Assembly: GCA_045656345.1 (NCBI GenBank) | Contig: JAZOQZ010000125.1 | Span: 1-6,723 of the forward strand | Direction of reading: 5' to 3' | DNA: 6,723 nucleotides | Source of the DNA: SIG452 sp045656345 | GTDB lineage: Bacteria > Bacillota > Clostridia > UMGS1840 | Shown: piece after piece, positions 1 to 5,567 of the stretch | Numbering within the stretch: position 1 is the first letter of the stretch | How the letters are laid out: every line of letters begins with the position of its first letter | Made by a program: the position numbers and the translations under genes | Notes under the pieces: model-generated | What the model was told of the DNA's origin: nothing | Seen by the model: only the letters and a program-made list of their open reading frames with translations | The model's database searches: none

Positions 1-356
1 CCGATAAGGTACTTGTCAACCTTGTCTGCAAATGCCTGCATAGCGGGAACAAGGAACTGCTTGGAGAAGTCGGCAATTTCAAGTGCCATCTCCTTGGAAG
101 TAACCGCAAAGGAAACATCGAGATGCTTGTCAATAGTGACAGGAACACCGGTCTCGGTTGCATCCTGTACTTCGATAGAACCGTTGTACTCGTTTGCAAC
201 GAAGGTTGCGGGCTTGCGAATGGTGATAGTGTCACCAACTGCGGCAAACTCATCGGAATAATCACGATGAACAAGGTTTGCCATTACTGCGTTGTTGCGA
301 AGCACCATAAGGGCTTCACGGGCGATAATATCGGGGGTAAGAATAGTGTTAGGCAT
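1..356 (-). CDS. P22-type major coat protein, N-terminal part (3' end beyond window)
   Basis: Read on the minus strand from ATG 356, the frame stays open to the window edge and gives 118 residues. An AAGGAG site at 365-370 precedes the start by 8 bases. The protein opens MPNTILTPDIIAREALMVL, followed by NNAVMANLVHRDYSDEF, then VGDTITIRKPATFV and a VPVTIDKHLDVSFAVTSKE stretch, and ends at ADKVDKYLI. This opening (nearly all-helical lead, R-D-Y-x-x-E-F, then GDT-x-x-IRKP) is the pattern of P22 gp5-like coat proteins found in many Firmicutes phages, which form the HK97-fold capsid shell. Roughly two thirds of the protein is missing. The preceding scaffold gene supports the call. Confidence 0.93.
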   Translation of the reverse strand, partial: MPNTILTPDIIAREALMVLRNNAVMANLVHRDYSDEFAAVGDTITIRKPATFVANEYNGSIEVQDATETGVPVTIDKHLDVSFAVTSKEMALEIADFSKQFLVPAMQAFADKVDKYLI

Positions 357-382
357 TTGTTAAACTCCTTTTTAGGTTAAAA

Positions 383-940
383 TTATTTTTTTGTGCGCTC
401 TTTTATATAATCTTCCATGGACAAAGAGCCTAAATCCTTGGTGTCGCCGGTATTGTTTGCCGGCGGTGTGTCTGTGTGTGCGCCGCTGGTATTGCTGGAT
501 TCAATAAAATCCGCCCAGTCGGTTTTCACGGTCTCGGTAAGCTTATCCGCATCCTTGACCTTATCCCCATCTAACTCCACCGAATTAAGGTCGGTAACCT
601 TTAGGATGGCAGGGATGCGTTTTTCGCTTACTCCTGCGGCTTTCAGCAATTCACGATAGGCGTTTTCCTTCGCCTTTTTCGTTTCCTTGGCTGTCTGCTC
701 GTTTTTGAAGTCCTCAAAGGCTTTCTTTTCCTTTTCGTACTTCTCTTTATAGCCACCATCTCCGGCGGCTTTCAAATCGTCCAGTTCCTTTTGAACGCCG
801 GGGAGCTTCTTTGCATCGCCTTCATACTTGGCGATGTCTGCTTTCAAGCCGTCCACCGTATCGGTGTGGGCTTCGATTATGGTATCAACTTGTTCGTCAG
901 TCAATCCCATGCCTTTGAGTAATTTTCTTGTAAGTGCCAT
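383..940 (-). CDS. Phage scaffolding protein (Gp20-like)
   Basis: A 185-aa protein starting MALTRKLLKG. The frame extends to 1003, but that extension crosses the leader hairpins, and the AAGGAAAGGAAG site at 949-960 precedes ATG 940. Scaffold proteins drive coat assembly into the procapsid and are then removed. Family style: N-terminal LLKGMGLTDEQVDTIIEAH, a long charged coiled-coil (about residues 27-100: ADIAKYEGDAKKL, EKYEKEKKAFEDFKNEQ), a short AAGVSEKRIPAIL helix near 101-113, and a disordered tail (about 148-170) ending SMEDYIKERTKK, the probable coat-binding end. Length is typical for the family (about 170-210). It lies directly upstream of the coat gene with a 26-base gap, the classic arrangement. 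Confidence 0.92.
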   Translation of the reverse strand: MALTRKLLKGMGLTDEQVDTIIEAHTDTVDGLKADIAKYEGDAKKLPGVQKELDDLKAAGDGGYKEKYEKEKKAFEDFKNEQTAKETKKAKENAYRELLKAAGVSEKRIPAILKVTDLNSVELDGDKVKDADKLTETVKTDWADFIESSNTSGAHTDTPPANNTGDTKDLGSLSMEDYIKERTKK

Positions 941-948
941 TTGTCTAT

Positions 949-960
949 CTTCCTTTCCTT
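949..960 (-). promoter_or_regulatory. Ribosome binding site fixing scaffold start at 940
   Basis: The minus strand reads AAGGAAAGGAAG, ending 8 bases before ATG 940. The tandem GGA motifs suit a highly expressed scaffold. Confidence 0.85.
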
Positions 961-963
961 TGT

Positions 964-979
964 CCCCGTTTCTTCGGGG
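964..979 (-). promoter_or_regulatory. GC-rich leader hairpin before scaffold gene
   Basis: On the minus strand CCCCG (979-975) and CGGGG (968-964) pair around a 6-base loop AAGAAA, with no T-run after it. It stands just before the AAGGAAAGGAAG ribosome binding site. It could stabilise the 5' end of a scaffold-coat mRNA or mark a processing point; this is inference from position. Confidence 0.45.
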
Positions 980-991
980 CGATAGTGATAT

Positions 992-1023
992 AAAAACGGA
1001 CATCGCTTTGCTTTACGATGCCC
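992..1023 (-). terminator. Terminator-like hairpin after the gp10-like gene
   Basis: On the minus strand GGGCATCG (1023-1016) pairs with CGATGTCC (1005-998), an 8-bp stem with one G-U pair and a 10-base loop, followed by G and five T (996-992). It begins 10 bases after the stop of the gp10-like gene. The loop is larger than ideal, so strength is probably moderate. Confidence 0.65.
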
Positions 1024-1033
1024 GGATTTAACA

Positions 1034-1438
1034 TTATTTTTTTAGTTCGTCTGCGAAAATGTTTTTATATGTGCCTACATGGTCAGCAACGGCGGGCTTT
1101 AAAAAGGGCTGTGGCTTCTGCGGTCTTCCTATATGACCTTTTCCGTCATCACCTATATAAAACCATTTGTCTTTTGGTGTTCCGCCGCCTGTGGATGAAT
1201 AGTGACCCGTGCCGAATTCAACATAGGGCGCATATTCAACATTGGTTCCGATATATGCCGCCGGTTCCGAATCGACAACCTTGTGTGAAATTCGGTTTCG
1301 TAAATTTCCGGTATCAACCGGGCAAAGGTCTTTTGCATATCCCTCGGCTTGATTGCCGCACCGTTCCAATGCCCTCAAACAGGCATCGTCAAAAGCTTCA
1401 AGCACTTCATCAGAATAATCGTTGAATGTAACGGGCAT
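1034..1438 (-). CDS. HK97 gp10-like head-tail joining protein
   Basis: A 134-aa protein starting MPVTFNDYSD. The open frame reaches 1549, but that extension runs through the terminator hairpin, and a near-perfect GGAGGTGA at 1444-1451 sits just before ATG 1438, so the short form is chosen. Hallmarks of the HK97-gp10 family are CPVDTGNLRNRISHKV (residues 39-54), YIGTNVEYAPYVEFGTG (62-78) and PQPFLKPAVADH (109-120). Length fits the family's usual 110-150 residues. These proteins act at the head-tail interface (tail-completion/neck type). The gene usually lies after the major capsid and connector genes; here it precedes scaffold and coat. It is bracketed by two terminator-like hairpins, which may tune its level separately from the coat genes. 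Confidence 0.93.
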   Translation of the reverse strand: MPVTFNDYSDEVLEAFDDACLRALERCGNQAEGYAKDLCPVDTGNLRNRISHKVVDSEPAAYIGTNVEYAPYVEFGTGHYSSTGGGTPKDKWFYIGDDGKGHIGRPQKPQPFLKPAVADHVGTYKNIFADELKK

Positions 1439-1443
1439 TTGCA

Positions 1444-1451
1444 TCACCTCC
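1444..1451 (-). promoter_or_regulatory. Ribosome binding site fixing start at 1438
   Basis: The minus strand reads GGAGGTGA, with ATG 1438 eight bases after GGAGG. The ATG at 1444 (two codons upstream) overlaps the site and cannot use it, and starts further upstream would pass through the terminator. Confidence 0.92.
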
Positions 1452-1463
1452 AAAATGTGCATG

Positions 1464-1500
1464 AAAAAAGCAACCGTTCGGGAATTCCGAATAGTTGCTT
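1464..1500 (-). terminator. Rho-independent terminator after the candidate immunity gene
   Basis: On the minus strand the 7-bp arms AAGCAAC and GTTGCTT enclose an inner 5-bp stem TTCGG/CCGAA with an AATTC loop, joined by one G-U pair and one mismatch. The hairpin is followed by a run of six T (1469-1464, partly in the stem). It begins 2 bases after the stop codon at 1503. The plus-strand reading has only a short TTTATT after the stem, so action is mainly on the gene strand. It lies only 26 bases before the next gene's start, inside what is otherwise one late operon. Confidence 0.82.
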
Positions 1501-1502
1501 TA

Positions 1503-1718
1503 TTATCTGTCTTTGAAAAAGTCCGCCCAATATGGGTTTTCTTTATCAAATATCTTTTTTTGTTCTGCGGTTAGTTTATGCGGATAATCCGCAAACATAT
1601 TGAAGTATTCTTTTTTGTCAAAAGTGAAAACGAATTCGCCTTTGGTTTCTTCCTCATTGTCAACCCACCAAATCTTGTCGGTCGGGTTATTCTTGAACAA
1701 TTTACTTGATTGTGCCAT
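1503..1718 (-). CDS. Small acidic/aromatic protein, candidate immunity protein
   Basis: A 71-aa protein starting MAQSSKLFKN. The frame extends to ATG 1739, but the AAAGGAAGGG site at 1724-1733 is ideally spaced for ATG 1718. It overlaps the 3' end of the MuF-effector gene by 17 bases, so the two are translationally linked. The sequence is rich in aromatic and charged residues: DKIWWVDNEEETKGEF, FDKKEYFNMF, DYPHKLTAEQKKIF and ENPYWADFF. It is soluble and has no signal peptide. I recall similar short proteins with the KIWWVDN and KENPYW patterns in Firmicutes genomes but cannot name a family with certainty. Position directly after a toxin-like C-terminus and before a terminator suggests an immunity protein; this is inference. 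Alternatively it is a small virion or moron gene. Confidence 0.82.
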   Translation of the reverse strand: MAQSSKLFKNNPTDKIWWVDNEEETKGEFVFTFDKKEYFNMFADYPHKLTAEQKKIFDKENPYWADFFKDR

Positions 1719-3417
1719 CTTTGCCCTTCCTTTGTGCATTGGATTCGGTGTTCAGGAAGCCCAGCAAGCTCCTGAAATCATCGTTGGATGTAAAGTCGCT
1801 TTCAGTCAAGTCAAGCATGAAATCCATTTGTGCGGAATTAGTCGCCCTTTGAGAGCAACCGAAGCGGGTTTTCAAAGTGTACCTTGGATTTCCGTTGAAG
1901 TCCGTCCATCCGGAACGGTTCTTTGATTGCAATTCAAGATACTGCAAAACGCCGTCAGCATTCTTTCTGACAATGGTGGCGTGTCTGCCAACTGCAAGAT
2001 AGTATTCTTTGCCGGTTTCGCACATTTTCAGCAGCCTGTTTCCGACTGTTAATGAACATGCACCCTCTGCCGTCAATGCTTTCATTCCGTTCATTTCTGA
2101 CAATGATTTCAAGAAAGAAGAACCGGAGAACATTCGGCGGCTTTCGCCATCCCTAAAGTCAAGAACATCCCAGCCCTGCATCTGTCCAATATAGGCAAGT
2201 CCAACAGATGCACAAGAGCCTTTTGTCATATCACCGCCGGACAACGCTTCTATAATTTCCGTTTCTGTCAGCTTCTTTGCATGGCTCTTTACGGGATTGT
2301 ATTCAACATCAAACGCATTCAACCCGGCTAAAAGTCGGTTGTAATTCGCATCGCTTGACTTTTTCGGTGTTCTGATGATATTATCCGCTGATATTATACC
2401 ACCATTTCCAGAATTTGCAACACCTTTTTTCCACTTTTCCCACTCGGAATAGGTCATTTCGTTGACGACTTGCCATTTTCCGTCCGCATCACGCACACGC
2501 ATTTGGCGGGGTTCTGCTTCGATACCGTCTTTTTCCACGGTTCGGGTGGTGCATCTGCAATTATAGATTTCGTGTCCCGGTGCGCCTAAAGACTTATCAC
2601 CGGGGAACATCATCTTATAACCGCCAACAATGAAGGGTTCTTTCGTTCCCTCAACGGTCTGCCCGTCTGCTTTTCCGTGGCTGTGTCGTGTCCGTGCATC
2701 CTTCGTACACATCCAACGGCGTTTGATTTGTATTCCCATCTGTTCGGCGGCAATCCAACTGTCTAACCGCCCGGCGTTCTCTGCCGCTGTAATGCCCGTT
2801 CTTGCCGCTCTGACGGCACTTTCACGGTTCATCGTTGTTATACCCGCCATAAGTTCATTGGCGATTTTACCGGGCGATATGCCCCTTATAATGCCACTTG
2901 TAACACGCTTTGTTATTTGGTCTTTGCCATAAGCTAAATCAATGCCACGTTGCAAAGCTCTTTCGGGCGGATAATAGGGCATCAAATCAGGTTCTTCCAC
3001 AATCAACCGCCTAACCGTTGATTCGTCCCATAAGGTAAAATCACAGCTTCCAACGTTTTTTTCGATTGTGTAAGCTTCATAATTTCGGTTCAAAGAGTAA
3101 ATTGACGGGGTTGCATCGTTCACCATAGCATTTGCAACTTCATTTGCCTTGGTGTAACGCTCTGCCACCTTATCCCGCAAAGCTTCAAACCGTTGCCCTC
3201 TGCCCATTTGAGTGCTTCGCCATTTCATATAGTCGGCGTTGGTCATTTCTCCGGCATCCACAAGGTCTTTCATTTCCTTGTCACGGACTTTGAATTTTGC
3301 GAAGTATTCATTGACCTCTTTCGTCAATTCCTGTTCGGCTTCCTTGTAAACCTTTAAAATGCGCTTTTCAAGGTCGTTCAGTTCCTTGTCGGTCATCTTA
3401 TCAGAGTAGTAAGCCAT
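1702..3417 (-). CDS. MuF-type minor head protein fused to a papain-like toxin domain
   Basis: A 571-aa protein with an AAAGGTGA ribosome binding site before ATG 3417. Residues 1-120 are helical, and about 130-300 are the Mu gpF/SPP1 gp7-type head morphogenesis domain, with HSHGKADGQTVEG, a GGYKMMFPGD segment and the closing GHEIYNCRCTT (residues 281-291). MuF proteins sit inside the capsid near the portal and can be ejected with DNA. Ordinary MuF proteins end soon after this motif. Here a linker (MTYSEWEKWKKG, then a GNGG stretch near 340) leads to about 225 further residues. These hold Cys402 (GSCASVGLAYIG), His479 (VGRHATIVRK) and Glu495/Gln497 (LQYLELQSKN), the order and spacing seen in papain-fold toxins (Tox-PL). 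No signal peptide. MuF call firm; papain-like call inferred from motifs, and NlpC/P60-like or another Cys-His enzyme remains possible. Confidence 0.92.
   Translation of the reverse strand: MAYYSDKMTDKELNDLEKRILKVYKEAEQELTKEVNEYFAKFKVRDKEMKDLVDAGEMTNADYMKWRSTQMGRGQRFEALRDKVAERYTKANEVANAMVNDATPSIYSLNRNYEAYTIEKNVGSCDFTLWDESTVRRLIVEEPDLMPYYPPERALQRGIDLAYGKDQITKRVTSGIIRGISPGKIANELMAGITTMNRESAVRAARTGITAAENAGRLDSWIAAEQMGIQIKRRWMCTKDARTRHSHGKADGQTVEGTKEPFIVGGYKMMFPGDKSLGAPGHEIYNCRCTTRTVEKDGIEAEPRQMRVRDADGKWQVVNEMTYSEWEKWKKGVANSGNGGIISADNIIRTPKKSSDANYNRLLAGLNAFDVEYNPVKSHAKKLTETEIIEALSGGDMTKGSCASVGLAYIGQMQGWDVLDFRDGESRRMFSGSSFLKSLSEMNGMKALTAEGACSLTVGNRLLKMCETGKEYYLAVGRHATIVRKNADGVLQYLELQSKNRSGWTDFNGNPRYTLKTRFGCSQRATNSAQMDFMLDLTESDFTSNDDFRSLLGFLNTESNAQRKGKDGTIK
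1705..2385 (-). other. C-terminal effector domain of the MuF protein (putative Cys-His papain-like)
   Basis: This region encodes residues about 345-571. A nucleophile-like Cys402 (codon 2212-2214) starts a helix, SVGLAYIGQMQGW. His479 (codon 1981-1983) begins a strand, and Glu495/Gln497 (1933-1935, 1927-1929) lie on the next strand after a turn at NADG. Papain-fold toxins carry a Cys at a helix N-terminus, then His-x-x-x-V and D/E-x-Q strands in the same order. Polymorphic toxin C-termini on phage MuF proteins are an established class. Activity (protease, deamidase or other) and target cannot be read from the sequence. Confidence 0.6.
1724..1733 (-). promoter_or_regulatory. Ribosome binding site fixing start at 1718
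   Basis: The minus strand reads AAAGGAAGGG, about 6 bases from ATG 1718 and inside the end of the MuF gene. The upstream ATG 1739 has no comparable site. Confidence 0.8.
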
Positions 3418-3448
3418 TCCGCTTCACCTTTCTTTTACCAATTTGGCG

Positions 3449-3625
3449 TTACATTATTTCGTTGTCGGTTTCCTCGCTCTGCGCTTCCATCATCGCATCG
3501 TATTCCGCACGGGTTATCTCATAGAAGGTGCTTTTGTCTACACCCTCTGCAAGATAAATCATTGTTCCGTAAATCTCACCATTTGTAAGGATTTTGCCCT
3601 CGCTTGCAGTTATCTTTTCTCTCAT
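3449..3625 (-). CDS. Small conserved phage protein following fibre gene
   Basis: A 58-aa protein starting MREKITASEG. The open frame extends to an ATG at 3658, but the canonical AAGGAGG at 3632-3638 lies 6 bases before the ATG at 3625 and spans the stop codon of the fibre gene, so 3625 is the real start. The protein contains NGEIYGTMIYLAEGVD, then YEITRAEYDAMMEAQ, and an acidic C-terminus (SEETDNEIM). Proteins of this size and pattern often sit directly after fibre-like genes in Clostridia phages. No enzymatic motif or membrane segment is present. It might be a fibre chaperone or small virion component; function unknown. It closes the cassette that separates portal from MuF. Confidence 0.85.
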   Translation of the reverse strand: MREKITASEGKILTNGEIYGTMIYLAEGVDKSTFYEITRAEYDAMMEAQSEETDNEIM

Positions 3626-3631
3626 ATTCTG

Positions 3632-3638
3632 CCTCCTT
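3632..3638 (-). promoter_or_regulatory. Ribosome binding site fixing start at 3625
   Basis: The minus strand reads AAGGAGG, overlapping the TAA stop of the fibre gene and spaced 6 bases from ATG 3625. It rules out the longer start at 3658. Confidence 0.9.
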
Positions 3639-4893
3639 ATACAAGTGAAATAGTCCAATTAGACTTGTTCATTATACGTCCGCCCCATTCGGCGCTGTAC
3701 CTTCCGTCAGCCGCACCCTCGCTCGTTTCAAAGGCTTTGTTAACTGCCTTGAGTGAAAGTGTTACCGTTAAACCGCTTGTGGTAGCAGATAGGGCATTGA
3801 TTATGCTTACTATGCTTGCTTTTGACAGTTTCGTACTATATTGAACATCGAAACCATTCTGCCCGATTACGCCCTCTATGATGAGGTTGACAAGATTTGT
3901 TGCAAAACGGAAGCCTGTCGGAGCCAACGGGGTATTTTCCGAAACTATAAGTTTTCGTATAGTTATCATCGCAGGTTGAATGTTAATGTTTGCGTTGGAG
4001 GTATTTGTGCAGCTTCTCATATCAATCGCGGGCACTACAGTTAAAGAATAGCCCGCAAACGCATTGTTTAAATTCACAGATTGGCTCGTGTCAAGTACAA
4101 CTCCAGCACGCTCTAATGCGGCTTCCAAGTCTGTTATGCGCAATCCTTTCGAACCACGAAACATAGAAGGGGCATTAGTGGGTTTTATATCATACTTTGG
4201 TTTAAAATTGGTATCATCCCAATTTGCATAAGCAAATGCACTTGAATAGTCTGTCCTCTCGCCGTTGTCTTGGATAATATCCCACATTTCGTCATACTGC
4301 GATTTGCGCCCATCTTCTGTGCCTTTTGTATAACCGTTTTCGTTACCCTCGTCATAGCCTGCGTCATAGCCTGCGTCATAAACTGCCTCGATTTTGCTTG
4401 GAAAGTCAGTTGGGGAAATTTCGTAATCAGTAACAGTTGCAGTTACAACATTGGTGTAATAATAAAACTTGGTGTCGCTATTCCAATCATACTCGTCCTC
4501 AATCTTTCGCCATTTGGCATAGATTACACCGTCAATTCTCGCAGTTCCTTCATAGAAGTATAAATCCTCGAAATCAGGCTCATCGGGAAAGTCTCTAATG
4601 TCTGTTTTGTATATTATTGGCACAATTCGTCCGTTGTGGTTTTCACCGAGTTCATAAACAACAAATTTGTCGAATAAAGGCTTATCAGTCTCTTCATCTA
4701 ATATTCCGTTGTAGTCTCCATCTCCAAAGTCAATAAACTCTCTATAATAAATAGTTATCGAATTTTCCGCTATGGTTCCGTCCTCTCTGAATATTTCGGG
4801 GTTGAGCTTAACATCAGATACAAAGTTTCTTATCGTATCAGCAGTTGATTGAAGTGTCTCTGCCTTTATTGAAAATATGTTCGGCATATTCAT
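3637..4893 (-). CDS. Fibre-like phage structural protein with C-terminal LRR/BspA-like region
   Basis: A 418-aa protein. The ATG at 4893 overlaps the previous stop (ATGA); the ATG at 4887 (MPNIFSIKAE) has better spacing to the AGAGG site and is an equally likely start. Residues 1-40 are a short helical lead. Residues 45-160 form a polar, Tyr/Asp-rich domain I do not recognise, with an EF-hand-like DGDYNGILDEE loop at 58-68. Residues 172-195 are a Tyr/Asp/Gly repeat (YDAGYDAGYDEG...), a likely connector. Residues 245-390 show BspA-like leucine-rich texture (LTDLEAAL-type helix, FATNLVNLIIEGVIG, IVSIINALSATTSGLTVTL), ending with EWGG...SNWTISLV, a tail end typical of fibre-like proteins of gut Firmicutes phages. 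Probable role: surface adhesin for host or mucus binding. Its site among head genes leaves open capsid versus tail attachment. Confidence 0.85.
   Translation of the reverse strand: MNMPNIFSIKAETLQSTADTIRNFVSDVKLNPEIFREDGTIAENSITIYYREFIDFGDGDYNGILDEETDKPLFDKFVVYELGENHNGRIVPIIYKTDIRDFPDEPDFEDLYFYEGTARIDGVIYAKWRKIEDEYDWNSDTKFYYYTNVVTATVTDYEISPTDFPSKIEAVYDAGYDAGYDEGNENGYTKGTEDGRKSQYDEMWDIIQDNGERTDYSSAFAYANWDDTNFKPKYDIKPTNAPSMFRGSKGLRITDLEAALERAGVVLDTSQSVNLNNAFAGYSLTVVPAIDMRSCTNTSNANINIQPAMITIRKLIVSENTPLAPTGFRFATNLVNLIIEGVIGQNGFDVQYSTKLSKASIVSIINALSATTSGLTVTLSLKAVNKAFETSEGAADGRYSAEWGGRIMNKSNWTISLV
4351..4380 (-). repeat. 12-bp tandem repeat in fibre gene (2.5 units)
   Basis: The unit GTCATAGCCTGC (plus-strand reading) occurs at 4351-4362 and 4363-4374, followed by a half unit GTCATA at 4375-4380. 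It is in frame and encodes repeated Tyr-Asp-Ala-Gly in the connector region of the fibre-like protein. Perfect identity at the DNA level points to recent slippage, so copy number may vary between strains. The flanking residues (DEGNENGYTKGTEDG) continue the same pattern in degenerate form. Confidence 0.85.
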
Positions 4894-5315
4894 ACACCTC
4901 TACTTTCTTTGTAAGACTTATACGCTAATGCTCTTTGTGCATCGGTCAAGGTGAGAGAGCCGTTTTCTATATAGCTGTCAAATATGATTTGTTCATATTT
5001 GTGCTTATCGTCCAACTTTTCTATCAACGGTCTTAATCGAGGCAAATCCGTAACCGTAAAGCCTATCTCCCTACAAAATTCGGGAATAAGGAATTTACCA
5101 ACCACCATACCGAGTTTGGATTTAAGTGCAAATTCGATATAAGGCTCTTTCGAGGAGTGTTTTTTCATTTGGAATAAGCACTTGCCCTGTCCCGTAAGTT
5201 GTCGCATTTGTTTGAATTCGTCCGTTTCAATAAGTTCTATCTCGTCAAAATCCTTGCTTTCAAAATCAGCATAGCAAGAGAAGAAATATCTCGAACCAAT
5301 TAGAATTTTACTCAT
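4890..5315 (-). CDS. Possible minimal nucleotidyltransferase-like protein
   Basis: A 141-aa protein starting MSKILIGSRYFF behind a GGGAGGGG ribosome binding site. Near the N-terminus, IGS (residues 6-8) is followed after 13 residues by DFD (22-24), which fits the hG[GS]-x(9-13)-[DE]h[DE]h signature of the polymerase-beta-like nucleotidyltransferase fold. A later hydrophobic-flanked Glu in PYIEFAL (residue 61) could be the third metal-binding carboxylate. The C-terminal half is helical, with conserved-looking PEF, LDDKHKYEQIIFDSYIENG and LTDAQRALAYKSYKE stretches. Similar small proteins occur in gut phage genomes as far as I recall. Its place between a fibre linker and the fibre gene is odd for an enzyme. 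Substrate is unknown. If the motif is coincidental this is simply a conserved hypothetical phage protein. CDS certain, enzyme call tentative. Confidence 0.72.
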   Translation of the reverse strand: MSKILIGSRYFFSCYADFESKDFDEIELIETDEFKQMRQLTGQGKCLFQMKKHSSKEPYIEFALKSKLGMVVGKFLIPEFCREIGFTVTDLPRLRPLIEKLDDKHKYEQIIFDSYIENGSLTLTDAQRALAYKSYKESRGV

Positions 5316-5327
5316 TTGCCCCTCCCT

Positions 5328-5567
5328 TTAGAACGTGTAATCCTCGGCTACAGGAAGGGCATTAAGTACCGCCTCCACCATTTCGGCTTTATCTTCTTCC
5401 GTCCAATAGTCAACGCCCTTTTGGGGTGTTTTTATGTCTAACTTTAATTCAACATTGCCGTTTTCGTCAGGGGTTGTGCCGTTCACACTTGTGACGGGTT
5501 TCAGCTCTTTAGCCATTGCTTTTGGGCTGGTGGGCGTTCCAACGGTTACACCAATAATCTTGCTCAT
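5328..5567 (-). CDS. Short fibre linker/head-fibre-like protein
   Basis: A 79-aa protein that shares an ATGA stop/start overlap with the upstream gene and has a strong GGAGGTGA ribosome binding site. The middle carries VTSVNGTTPDENGNVEL followed by a lysine-rich turn and KGVDYWTEEDKAEMVEAV near the C-terminus. The VNG-x-PD-NGNV pattern and the GVDYWTEEDK segment are familiar as linker pieces in phage fibres and head-fibre proteins of Firmicutes phages, usually as part of a larger protein; here they stand alone. It is either a free-standing fibre attachment subunit or the N-terminal remnant of a longer fibre. The gene ends 12 bases before the next one, and the next gene's ribosome binding site directly follows the stop codon. 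Fibre assignment is inference from motif style and context. Confidence 0.8.
   Translation of the reverse strand: MSKIIGVTVGTPTSPKAMAKELKPVTSVNGTTPDENGNVELKLDIKTPQKGVDYWTEEDKAEMVEAVLNALPVAEDYTF

Noticed and set aside
1018..1425. 135-aa open frame on the plus strand
   Set aside because: It is antisense to the gp10-like gene, has no ribosome binding site and an unnatural Cys/His/Arg-rich composition; a shadow frame.
1439..1549. N-terminal extension of the gp10-like gene to 1549
   Set aside because: It would be translated from within the preceding gene and through the terminator hairpin; the ribosome binding site at 1444-1451 supports 1438.
1787..1814. Possible minus-strand promoter (TTGACT, 16 bases, TACATC) ahead of the candidate immunity gene
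   Set aside because: The -10 element matches the consensus poorly (3 of 6) and both boxes are explained by codons for Asp-Leu-Thr-Glu-Ser-Asp-Phe-Thr-Ser; a lysogen promoter here remains unproven.
1600..1926. 108-aa open frame on the plus strand
   Set aside because: It is antisense across the MuF/immunity overlap, with no ribosome binding site and no recognisable motif.
3443..3844. 133-aa open frame on the plus strand
   Set aside because: It lies antisense to two well-supported genes, and its hydrophobic composition follows from the complementary coding frame.
4185..4379. Minus-strand frame with repeated MTQA units
   Set aside because: It is the 12-bp repeat of the fibre gene read in another frame.
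4351..4380. Short repeats as a CRISPR remnant
   Set aside because: Units are directly adjacent without spacers, too short, and in frame inside a coding region.
3637..4893. Diversity-generating retroelement target at the fibre C-terminus
   Set aside because: No template repeat, reverse transcriptase or adenine-biased variable region is visible in the window.
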